From Constantimarinum furrinae (GTDB lineage: Bacteria; Bacteroidota; Bacteroidia; Flavobacteriales; Flavobacteriaceae): DNA of 64,000 bases. Shown here one piece after another: positions 45,715 to 53,440 of this stretch (the first letter of the stretch is position 1; each line of letters begins with the position of its first letter). The notes below the pieces were generated by a model that did not search any database, was not told the origin of the DNA, and worked only from the letters and a program-made list of their open reading frames with translations. The position numbers were made by a program, and so were the translations under genes. The stretch is taken from positions 186,001 to 250,000 of the forward strand of contig NZ_CP052909.1 of assembly GCF_014295415.1 (NCBI RefSeq). Reading direction: 5' to 3'.

Positions 45715-46074
45715 GTTTAAAGCGCCATCTGTATGAAAATGCAAGGTTTTCATTTTTGGAAACGTCAAAAACCACAGGTTTTTGGAGGTGAACAGAAACT
45801 GAAAAACCAATGGTTTGACATTGTAAGATTGCATTTTCAGAAAGGACCACAAAGGAACACCGGAGGTAATCCTGTAGTGATTGTTTAAAGCGCCATCTGT
45901 ATGAAAATGGAAGGTTTTCAATTTTGGAAACGTCAAAAACCACAGGTTTTTGGAGGTGAACAGAAACTGAAAAACCAATGGTTTAGCATTGTAAGATTGC
46001 ATTTTCAGAAAGGACCACAAAGGAACACCGGAGGTAATCCTGAAGTGAAAGCGGAGCTTTGCCAGGTACTTTAA
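45700..46074. repeat. 168-bp direct repeat, two copies, plus terminal fragments of both repeat types
   Basis: AATCCTGTAGTGATTG begins at 45700 and 45868 and a third, partial copy (AATCCTGAAGTG) at 46036: the spacing is exactly 168 bp. Each unit contains the palindrome AAAAACC-ACA-GGTTTTT. After the third start, the head of a 48-bp unit recurs (GCGGAGCTTTGCCAGG), so the short repeat borders the long one on both sides. No coding content believed. The whole 45451-46104 interval is repeat. Confidence 0.9.
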
Positions 46075-46104
46075 AACAATAAAACTTCCTTTTAGGGTAC
46101 GATA

Positions 46105-46380
46105 CTAAAGGATCTCCGCACTTAGTCCGGCCTCCAAAAGCATGGTACAACGAGGTTTAAGCTCTTCGAAGGAACCCGATTTTACGGTACACTGACCTTT
46201 ATAATGAACTATAATAGAACATTGTTCGGCCTGCTCAGGCGTATGTTCACAGGCATAGATTAAGGTGTTGATCACATGATCGAAGGTATTTACATCGTCA
46301 TTATAAAGAATGATCTCATTTTCCTTCGCTTCTTTTTCGGCGTATAGTACGTCTTCCTGAATTTTTTCTTTTCCACTCAT
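46105..46380 (-). CDS. clpS: ATP-dependent Clp protease adaptor ClpS
   Basis: 91 residues from the ATG at 46378-46380; 15 upstream in-frame codons overlap the end of prmA and are unlikely. The ClpS core is clear: IILYNDDVNTFDHVINTLIYACEHT and QAEQCSIIVHYKGQC. It presents N-end-rule substrates to ClpA/ClpC. prmA ends 17 bp upstream, so the two may be cotranscribed. Confidence 0.93.
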   Translation of the reverse strand: MSGKEKIQEDVLYAEKEAKENEIILYNDDVNTFDHVINTLIYACEHTPEQAEQCSIIVHYKGQCTVKSGSFEELKPRCTMLLEAGLSAEIL

Positions 46381-46397
46381 AACCAATAAGATGTCCT

Positions 46398-47231
46398 CTA
46401 ATTTACAAATTTTGCAGCAATCCAATTATTCTTTTCCTTTTTTTCAACGAAGGAAAATCCCAACTTATTGCAGGCATTTGTAATAATTGGTAAATCTTCA
46501 GAATAAAAACCGCTGAGATATAATTCTCCCCCATCCATCATGCTTTCTCCATAAATAGGCAGGTCGTTCAATAAAATGTTTCGGTTAATATTGGCGATAA
46601 CCGTATCATATTTTTTCTCCGGAATAACGGTCGCATCTCCTAACATAACTGATATCGAATCACAACCGTTTCGCATGGTGTTTTCCAGTGAGTTCTCATA
46701 ACACCATGGGTCAATATCTATGGCATCCACTTTATCAGCTCCTCTCATTTTAGCCAGTATCGCAAGTACGGCCGTACCACAACCCATATCCAATACCGTT
46801 TTGTCATTGAATTCATTTTCAAGTATAAACTGAAGCATCATAAAAGTGGTTTCATGATGTCCTGTCCCGAAAGACATTTTTGGTTCAATTACGATCTCAT
46901 AATCAACACCAAATTCAGGATGAAAAGGGGCTCTTACTACACATTTTCCTTCCACCTCTATGGCTTCAAAGTTTTTTTCCCATTCGGCATTCCAGTTTAC
47001 CTGTTCAATTTCTTCACGGGTATACGATATTTTAAATTCTTCCGAAGATAAAATCTGAATATCATCTAAAATACCCTCTTTCCATGCTGCCTTCTGAATA
47101 TATGCAGTAAGTCCGTTGTCTGTTTCTGTAAAACTTTCAAAACCGGCATATCCCAATTGTGCGATCAATATTTCACTTCCAGGTTGAAGAGGTGCTACTG
47201 TAAAATGATATGCTATATAGTTTTGAGACAT
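46398..47231 (-). CDS. prmA: ribosomal protein L11 methyltransferase
   Basis: 277 residues from the ATG at 47229-47231 (MSQNYIAYHFTVAPLQPGSE); the longer frame to 47300 runs through a heptamer repeat (SFQLQTSDFG) and is rejected. Trimethylates L11. The methyltransferase part shows MSFGTGHHETTFMMLQFI, VLDMGCGTAVLAILAKMRG and VIANINRNILL, the PrmA signature. Confidence 0.94.
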   Translation of the reverse strand: MSQNYIAYHFTVAPLQPGSEILIAQLGYAGFESFTETDNGLTAYIQKAAWKEGILDDIQILSSEEFKISYTREEIEQVNWNAEWEKNFEAIEVEGKCVVRAPFHPEFGVDYEIVIEPKMSFGTGHHETTFMMLQFILENEFNDKTVLDMGCGTAVLAILAKMRGADKVDAIDIDPWCYENSLENTMRNGCDSISVMLGDATVIPEKKYDTVIANINRNILLNDLPIYGESMMDGGELYLSGFYSEDLPIITNACNKLGFSFVEKKEKNNWIAAKFVN

Positions 47232-47262
47232 AGTGCTTTCTTTGTTGTTTCTAATTGAAGGA

Positions 47263-47292
47263 GGTCCGAAGTCCGAAGTCTGAAGTTGGAAG
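47263..47292. repeat. 7-bp repeat (CCGAAGT), short tract
   Basis: GTCCGAAGTCCGAAGTC followed by TGAAGTTGGAAG, about four heptamer units upstream of prmA. The same heptamer forms a longer tract at 59046-59109. Confidence 0.8.
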
Positions 47293-47344
47293 GACGACAA
47301 GATTCAGCGTATTCAAAAACAGAAATTATTATTGAACAAGTAAA

Positions 47345-48103
47345 TTACGGTCTTGGAAACGCATTAACAATAGCCATAAAACTTTCGGCGTCTAAGGAGG
47401 CTCCGCCAATTAATCCTCCGTCTACATCTTTCTGACTAAATATTTCTCCTGCGTTTTCTGGCTTTACACTTCCTCCATATAAAACCGATACGCTTTCGGC
47501 CAACTCACTTCCACAGTTCTCGGCAATCATTCTTCTTATATACTCATGCATTTCCTGGACCTGCTCCGGACTGGCGGTTTCGCCGGTTCCGATAGCCCAT
47601 ACGGGTTCGTAAGCAATGACAACCTGTTTCCAGTTATTTTCAGAAATATGGAACAGCCCGTTTTCCAGTTGTGTTTTAATCACATTAAAATGGCCATCCT
47701 TTTTTCTATCTTCCAACTCCTCTCCGATACAAAAAATGACATCCAGTTCGTGTTCAAGAGCGGTATTCACCTTTTCGGCCAACAACGCATCATCTTCCTT
47801 AAAATATGCACGACGTTCGCTATGGCCCAAGATCACACTTTCCACTCCTACACTTTTCAGCATTGCAGCAGAAATTTCACCGGTGAATGCACCTTCATTG
47901 GACTGATGCATATTCTGTGCAGCCACCCCTATAGGATGATCCCGTAAAGACACAAAACTATGATGCAAGTTAGTAAAAGGTGGGGCGATGATCACTTCAA
48001 CATCTTCCGGGATGATCTGCTTTTTAAGATCTTTCAGTAATAATTCGGTTTGTGCCAGATCATTGTTCATTTTCCAGTTCCCGGCTACAATTTTCTTTCT
48101 CAT
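47345..48103 (-). CDS. tpiA: triosephosphate isomerase
   Basis: 252 residues, glycolysis and gluconeogenesis, interconverts DHAP and GAP. Seen: the N-terminal KIVAGNWKMNND with the catalytic Lys, VILGHSERRAYF with the catalytic His, the catalytic Glu in IAYEPVWAIGTGETASPEQ and the phosphate-binding VLYGGSVKPENAG and GGLIGGASL. Full length. Confidence 0.97.
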   Translation of the reverse strand: MRKKIVAGNWKMNNDLAQTELLLKDLKKQIIPEDVEVIIAPPFTNLHHSFVSLRDHPIGVAAQNMHQSNEGAFTGEISAAMLKSVGVESVILGHSERRAYFKEDDALLAEKVNTALEHELDVIFCIGEELEDRKKDGHFNVIKTQLENGLFHISENNWKQVVIAYEPVWAIGTGETASPEQVQEMHEYIRRMIAENCGSELAESVSVLYGGSVKPENAGEIFSQKDVDGGLIGGASLDAESFMAIVNAFPRP

Positions 48104-48148
48104 AATGCTTTTTTTTAATTTTACTTTTTCAAAAGTCCTGCTTTTTTA

Positions 48149-49222
48149 CTAACTACTGATCTTAGGATCAAGCCATCCATAGATAATATCTACAAAAATA
48201 TTGATAATAATGAACAATGTAGCTATTACCAGAACGGCACCCATAATTACGGGCAGGTCCAATGTGTTCAACGCATCTACGATCTCCTTTCCCAAACCGT
48301 TCCAACCAAAGATATATTCCACGAAAACAGCACCTGCAAGCATGGAAGCAAACCACCCGGACACAGCTGTCACAACAGGATTTAGAGCGTTTTTTAATGC
48401 GTGTCTTTTAATGATGGTATAAAATGACAAGCCTTTTGCTTTAGCCGTTCTAATATAATCCTGACTCAATACTTCGAGCAGGGAATTTCGCATCAACTGA
48501 CTCACTACAGCCAAGGGGCGAATTCCAAGAACGATGGCAGGAAGGATCAGGTTTTTCCACTGTATATATTTTCCGTTCCCCATATCATCCACTTCATATA
48601 AACTACCAGTCATATTCAAATTGGTGTATTCGTGGAGCAGAAACCCGAAGATCCACGCAAAAATGATCGCGCTAAAGAACGAAGGCACACTCATCCCCAG
48701 AGTACTTATCAATTGTATGGTTTTATCTATAAACCCATCTTTAAAAAGTACTGAGATGATCCCTAAAAATATTCCAAGAATAATAGCAATAATTATGGCC
48801 GATACCGCTAACACAAAGGTGTTGGGAAGTGTTTCGGCGATCACAGCGCTCACCTTCTTGTCGTTCTTCTGAAAAGATTCTCTTAAATAGGGCAGTTTGA
48901 GAACCACGGTAGTGTTGGAAACCGAAAACAATGGGGTAGCATTGTATTTATTTTCTGAAAGATAGGTATAATCTGAAGGGTCCTCACTGTGAAAAGAGAC
49001 GGGAGACAAATCGTTCATATAATACAAATACTGAACTCCCAACGGTTTATCGAAACCATATTTTTTCTTTACCACGGCAAGCTGCTCGGCATTTTCATTC
49101 TGCCCCAGCATCATTCTTGCAGGATCCCCGGGAAGTATCGTAAACAATAAGAAAATAACAGTGACTACTCCTAAAATAGTAAGCAATGCATAGCCTAGTT
49201 TTTGAAGGATGTATCGCGCCAC
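48149..49222 (-). CDS. peptide/nickel-type ABC transporter permease (DppB-like), orphan
   Basis: 357 residues: an N-terminal helix (about 9-30), an extended extracytoplasmic loop (about 35-130), then about five helices with the BPD_transp_1 EAA-type loop (NSLLEVLSQDYIRTAKAKGLS). MMLGQ and FTILPGDPARM are typical of DppB/OppB. No second permease, ATPase or binding protein lies next to it, so partners must be encoded elsewhere. It starts 1 bp after the BT_3928-type gene. Confidence 0.9.
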   Translation of the reverse strand: MARYILQKLGYALLTILGVVTVIFLLFTILPGDPARMMLGQNENAEQLAVVKKKYGFDKPLGVQYLYYMNDLSPVSFHSEDPSDYTYLSENKYNATPLFSVSNTTVVLKLPYLRESFQKNDKKVSAVIAETLPNTFVLAVSAIIIAIILGIFLGIISVLFKDGFIDKTIQLISTLGMSVPSFFSAIIFAWIFGFLLHEYTNLNMTGSLYEVDDMGNGKYIQWKNLILPAIVLGIRPLAVVSQLMRNSLLEVLSQDYIRTAKAKGLSFYTIIKRHALKNALNPVVTAVSGWFASMLAGAVFVEYIFGWNGLGKEIVDALNTLDLPVIMGAVLVIATLFIIINIFVDIIYGWLDPKISS

Positions 49223-49223
49223 A

Positions 49224-50321
49224 CTACTCCAGCTTTAGATCATCTGCATCATTCCAGTGCAATTTCTGGGTAATTGTACCTCGTCTTAATTCCAGGATCC
49301 CAGGATTACTTCGCACTATGGTCTTTAGCGTGGTCTCGTCGCAGAAATAAAAGTCGAATTGGAGATCGTATTTGGCTTCCAGTTCGTCCATTACTTCTCT
49401 TGACGATGCCGAAAGTCCAATTACCTTATAGCCCTTTTCCCAGGCTTTATTGGTAATCTCACGGATTTTGGCATACGCCTCTTCTTCGGTAGTGGTTCGG
49501 TTATAAGCAACTATAACGATTACTTTGGCTTCGGTTAAATATTGTATGGTGAATTCCTGTTCACCCATTTCTATACTGAAATCATGAATAGGCGGTTCGT
49601 ATCCGGCCTGGATCTGAGTGGTTTCAACACTTATAAACTCACCCTCCTGTTGTGGATATTCCCCACTGGTTGTCACTATCTTTTCTTCTCCATTCACATT
49701 AAATTTCCACGCATATTCAAAAATGGGTTTTGGAGCACCTTCAGGAACAGACATTCCCTCTTCAATGTTGGCTCCAATTTTATACGGTCTGAAGTCTATG
49801 ATAGGTAAATGCTGAAGCACATAATAGGTAATTCCAAGGCAAAAAATAAAGGAAAGGAAAATAATGATACTTCGGGCAAACCGGGTGAAAAACGGCTGAA
49901 TGTATTTTCTTCCGAAGAAAAGAATCAGAATTAAGACGAGCAACACCACATCCTTTGTAAATGATTCCCATGGTGTTAGTTTTAGCGCATCACCGAAGCA
50001 TCCGCAGTCGGTTACTTTATTGAAATAAGCCGAATAAAACGTAAGAAATGTAAAGAAAACGATCATGAGAAGCAGACTCCAAAGGGTAAATTTCTTAGCA
50101 TAGCCAATGATGATCATCACCCCAAGCAAGACTTCGTAGATCACAACAAAAATTGCAATTACAAGCGCGTAGGGCACTAAAAATTCGAGGTTGAGCACAT
50201 CGGGGGCGAAGTAATCCTGAAGTTTAAATGAAAACCCCATTGGGTCATTCAGTTTAATGAGCCCGCTGATTAAAAATAAGATTCCTACAAATATTCTTGA
50301 GATTCCAACTAGTACTTTCAT
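49224..50321 (-). CDS. BT_3928-type membrane protein (DoxX/MauE-like plus thioredoxin-like domain)
   Basis: 365 residues. Four to five membrane helices (about 5-165) in a DoxX/MauE-like arrangement with the motif GLIKLNDPMGFSFKLQDYF and CGCFGDALKLTPWES, the latter a conserved Cys pair. A periplasmic thioredoxin-like domain follows (about 190-360; VIVIVAYNRTTTEEEAYAKI) but lacks a CxxC. Known as a conserved Bacteroidota family; perhaps concerned with redox or disulfide transfer. Between DUF1599 and the permease gene, likely one transcript. Confidence 0.8.
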   Translation of the reverse strand: MKVLVGISRIFVGILFLISGLIKLNDPMGFSFKLQDYFAPDVLNLEFLVPYALVIAIFVVIYEVLLGVMIIIGYAKKFTLWSLLLMIVFFTFLTFYSAYFNKVTDCGCFGDALKLTPWESFTKDVVLLVLILILFFGRKYIQPFFTRFARSIIIFLSFIFCLGITYYVLQHLPIIDFRPYKIGANIEEGMSVPEGAPKPIFEYAWKFNVNGEEKIVTTSGEYPQQEGEFISVETTQIQAGYEPPIHDFSIEMGEQEFTIQYLTEAKVIVIVAYNRTTTEEEAYAKIREITNKAWEKGYKVIGLSASSREVMDELEAKYDLQFDFYFCDETTLKTIVRSNPGILELRRGTITQKLHWNDADDLKLE

Positions 50322-50343
50322 GTGCTTCTAAAATTTTATTACT

Positions 50344-50880
50344 CTATTCTGATAAATGGATCATTGCAAAAACGGCGTAATTGATCATATCCTGATAATT
50401 GGCATCAATACCTTCCGAAACCAATGTCTTTCCTTTATTATCCTCTATTTGTTTTACCCTCAGTAATTTCTGAAGGATGAGATCGGTTAATGAGCTCACC
50501 CGCATATCCCGCCATGCTTCTCCGTAATCGTGATTCTTATCCATCATGAGTTGACGTGTAAGTGCAATTTTCTCGTTGTACAAAGCTAAGGCTTCGTCTA
50601 CAGAAAGATCAGGCTGTTCTACAACTCCTTTATCAAGTTGAATTAAAGCCATCACCGAATAATTAATAATACCGATAAATTCACTTTGCGCTCCTTCATC
50701 TACTTTCCGTTCTGTATTTTGCTGCAGCCCGCGAATTCGCTGCGCCTTTATAAAGATCTGGTCGGTTAATGAGGGTAGTCTGAGGATTCGCCAGGCACTG
50801 CCGTAATCTTTCATTTTATTGATAAACAGTGCTCTGCATTCGTCTATTACTGCATCGTATTGTTTTGAGGTATCTGGCAT
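50344..50880 (-). CDS. DUF1599 protein with internal duplication
   Basis: 178 residues made of two similar halves: NKMKDYGSAWRILRLPSLTDQIFIKAQRIRGLQ (5'-half, shown here in part: KDYGSAWRILRLPSLTDQ) and NHDYGEAWRDMRVSSLTDL in the second, each followed by an alpha helix with INYSVMALIQL or INYAVFAMIHL. Duplication is usual for DUF1599. Cytoplasmic, function unknown. Divergent from folP with a 52-bp gap. Confidence 0.85.
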   Translation of the reverse strand: MPDTSKQYDAVIDECRALFINKMKDYGSAWRILRLPSLTDQIFIKAQRIRGLQQNTERKVDEGAQSEFIGIINYSVMALIQLDKGVVEQPDLSVDEALALYNEKIALTRQLMMDKNHDYGEAWRDMRVSSLTDLILQKLLRVKQIEDNKGKTLVSEGIDANYQDMINYAVFAMIHLSE

Positions 50881-50932
50881 CAGGTCTCTAAGATTTTGCG
50901 TAAATTTCGCTTAAATAAATCAATTTAAAAAA

Positions 50933-51766
50933 TTGAAGTCCATCAATTGTCACGGAACCCTCATTGACCTTTCCACTCCTAAAGTAATGGGGATCATTAA
51001 TTGCACTCCCGATTCATTTTACGACGGAGGAAAAACGGTTTCCCAACGCGAGATAGTTAGCCAGGCCGAGCGCATGTTGTCCCATGGGGCGACTTTTCTG
51101 GACCTTGGAGGTTACAGCTCTAGACCGGGTGCCGATGATATTTCGGAAACGGAGGAACTACATAGAGTCATCCCTGCAATTAAAGCCGTTGCAAAAGAAT
51201 TTCCTAAGGTCAATATTTCTGTAGATACGTTTCGAAGTAGCGTAGCCAAACAAGCTATCGACTCCGGAGCTTGCATGATTAATGATATAAGTGCAGGAAT
51301 TCTGGACACTGCCATGATCCCAACTGTGGCAACATTAAAAGTTCCCTATGTGATGATGCATATGCGCGGAACTCCGCAAACCATGGCTAATAAAACGGAT
51401 TATACGAATATTACTAAAGAAGTTTTGTTTTATTTTTCTGAACGGATCGCAAAAGCTAGGGAAGCCGGAATTAATGACCTGATCGCTGATCCGGGTTTTG
51501 GCTTCGCCAAAACCCGACAGCAAAGTTTTACACTCCTGAAACATCTTGAAGATTTCGCAATGTTAGAACTCCCGATCTTGGTTGGGTTATCCCGAAAATC
51601 CATGATATACAAAACGCTTGAAACTAATGCTGAAGAAGCTTTAAACGGCACCACTACCCTTAACAGTGTTGCTCTATTAAAAGGGGCTTCCATACTTCGG
51701 GTTCACGATGTAAAGGAGGCGGTGGAGTGTGTAAAACTACATGAGAAGTTGAATTCCAATGCCTGA
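50933..51766 (+). CDS. folP: dihydropteroate synthase
   Basis: 277 residues, folate synthesis, joins p-aminobenzoate and pterin pyrophosphate; target of sulfonamides. Seen: VMGIINCTPDSFYDGG, GATFLDLGGYSSRPGAD, ISVDTFRSSVAKQAIDSGA, DPGFGFAKT and LVGLSRKSMIYK. Start is TTG at 50933; the next in-frame ATG is inside the first conserved motif, so the non-ATG start is well supported. Confidence 0.96.
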   Translation: MKSINCHGTLIDLSTPKVMGIINCTPDSFYDGGKTVSQREIVSQAERMLSHGATFLDLGGYSSRPGADDISETEELHRVIPAIKAVAKEFPKVNISVDTFRSSVAKQAIDSGACMINDISAGILDTAMIPTVATLKVPYVMMHMRGTPQTMANKTDYTNITKEVLFYFSERIAKAREAGINDLIADPGFGFAKTRQQSFTLLKHLEDFAMLELPILVGLSRKSMIYKTLETNAEEALNGTTTLNSVALLKGASILRVHDVKEAVECVKLHEKLNSNA

Positions 51767-51810
51767 AATTTTTAATTAATTTAACCTATTTTTACAAAAA
51801 GCCATAACTC

Positions 51811-52593
51811 TTGGAATTATTCGATTTTACAGAAATCCGCGTTATTGACATCATCGATGTGGTTCTTGTGGCACTACTTTTATACTACCTCTACAAACTT
51901 ATAAAAGGGACGGTAGCAATCAATATTTTTATTGGGATCGTGATCATTTATGGAATCTGGAGGCTTACTGTATTTTTAGATATGTTATTACTCAGTAAGA
52001 TCCTTGGGGGTTTTTTAGGTGTTGGGATGGTAGCATTGGTAGTGGTCTTTCAGCAGGAAATAAGAAAATTCCTCTTAATGCTGGGATCAACTAACTTCAG
52101 GGCACGTAGGCGAATCTTAAAAAGACTCAGTTTTTTCTCAGATGAAACCGGTTTTGGCACTAATGTGGAAGCCATCGTTAAGGCGTGTGCCCGCATGTCT
52201 GATAGCCGAACCGGCGCGCTTATCGTAATTCAACGAAACAACAGCCTGGATTTCGTAAAGAATTCGGGTGATGAAATGAACGCCGAAGTAAACCGTCCTT
52301 TAATAGAAAGCATCTTTTTTAAGAACAGCACGCTCCACGATGGAGCTATGATCATTGAAAGCAATAAAATTACAGCAACTCGGGTCATTCTGCCGGTATC
52401 GAACGATCGGTCCATTCCACAGCGTTTCGGATTACGACACCGGGCAGCCATTGGAATTACCGAAAAGACAGATGCATTATGCCTGGTTGTTTCAGAAGAA
52501 AACGGACAAATCTCCTATTTAAAGGAAGGTGATTTTGTGTTGTTTGAAAATTTGGATGAGTTAAAAGCTATTCTTGAAAAAGACCTAAGTTAA
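51811..52593 (+). CDS. cdaA: diadenylate cyclase CdaA
   Basis: 260 residues: three N-terminal membrane helices (about 8-75) and a cytoplasmic DAC domain (about 100-235) with the catalytic DGAMII and RHRAAIG motifs. Makes the second messenger c-di-AMP from two ATP. An in-frame TAA lies two codons upstream, and the first ATG is far inside the membrane region, so the TTG at 51811 is the start. The DUF3667 gene begins 4 bp after the stop. Confidence 0.95.
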   Translation: MELFDFTEIRVIDIIDVVLVALLLYYLYKLIKGTVAINIFIGIVIIYGIWRLTVFLDMLLLSKILGGFLGVGMVALVVVFQQEIRKFLLMLGSTNFRARRRILKRLSFFSDETGFGTNVEAIVKACARMSDSRTGALIVIQRNNSLDFVKNSGDEMNAEVNRPLIESIFFKNSTLHDGAMIIESNKITATRVILPVSNDRSIPQRFGLRHRAAIGITEKTDALCLVVSEENGQISYLKEGDFVLFENLDELKAILEKDLS

Positions 52594-52597
52594 TTCT

Positions 52598-53440
52598 ATG
52601 GCTTACTGCAAAAATTGTAACACGCCGCTTTCCGAATCTGCCAAATTTTGTGAGCAATGCGGGGCAAAAGTAATTCACAACCGACTTACACTGAGAAATA
52701 TTTTCGACGATTTTAGTGAGCAATTCCTCAATTGGGACAATAAGATATTGCGCACATTTATCGATCTGTTCAGACAACCCGAAGTTGTCATCAACGGTTA
52801 CATTTCCGGCACGCGAAAACGCTACATGAACGTGCTCAGTTACTTTGCGATCGCCATAACCCTTTCTGGTTTTTATATGTACATCAACCAGAAATTCTTC
52901 CCCGACACATTTAGCAAATTATTTGAGAAGATGAGCAATGATCCCAATCAGATGCAAGCCTCATTGGATTTCTATCAGAATTTTATCGAATATCAGTCGT
53001 TTATCTTTTTTTTGATGATTCCTATATTGGCCGGAATGTCAAGGTTGGTTTTTCTGAAGAATAAGAAGTTTAATTACTCCGAGCATCTGGTGCTCAATAT
53101 GTACACCTATTCTCAAGCCTCAATTTTAATTACGCTTATCGCATTTGTTGCGCAGTTCAATGAGGATGCTGCTTATGTCTTTCAAATTTCAAGTCTGGCA
53201 ATTCAAATACTGTTTTTTGCCTATGTACTGAAACGAGTTTTTGCGCTCAATTTAATTCAAATTATTCTGAAAACACTGTTATTTTTAGTAGTCCTGATCC
53301 CTGTATATATTATATTCGTGATCATCGCGACTATCTATATGCTATTGTTTACTGATGCATTTCAGAATATTATGGAAGTAGAAAAGGCGAAACGAGGAAT
53401 ATCTTACGTCATCTCCTCAGCAAGAAACTGGACCTCGTAA
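52598..53440 (+). CDS. DUF3667-like membrane protein with N-terminal zinc ribbon
   Basis: 280 residues. An N-terminal zinc ribbon (CKNCNTPLSESAKFCEQCG, 4-22) precedes a short linker and a domain with an amphipathic N-terminal part (LRTFIDLFRQPEVVINGYISGTR in outline: TFIDLFRQPEVVINGYI) and four to five membrane helices (about 80-265), as in DUF3667. Function unknown. It starts 4 bp after cdaA, so it is cotranscribed with the c-di-AMP synthase. Its last 37 bp overlap the converging ABC gene. Confidence 0.82.
   Translation: MAYCKNCNTPLSESAKFCEQCGAKVIHNRLTLRNIFDDFSEQFLNWDNKILRTFIDLFRQPEVVINGYISGTRKRYMNVLSYFAIAITLSGFYMYINQKFFPDTFSKLFEKMSNDPNQMQASLDFYQNFIEYQSFIFFLMIPILAGMSRLVFLKNKKFNYSEHLVLNMYTYSQASILITLIAFVAQFNEDAAYVFQISSLAIQILFFAYVLKRVFALNLIQIILKTLLFLVVLIPVYIIFVIIATIYMLLFTDAFQNIMEVEKAKRGISYVISSARNWTS

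Noticed and set aside
45415-46020. Open frames of 201, 157 and 92 codons through the repeats behind tRNA-Arg
   Set aside because: They exist in several frames on both strands because the repeat length is a multiple of three; the peptides are pure repeat translation without start context or family.
45301-46104. Integrated mobile element at tRNA-Arg
   Set aside because: No integrase, no att-like duplication of the tRNA 3' end, and only repeats follow.
47232-47300. N-terminal extension of prmA
   Set aside because: The 23 extra codons are a translation of the CCGAAGT heptamer tract; the conserved start is the ATG at 47229-47231.
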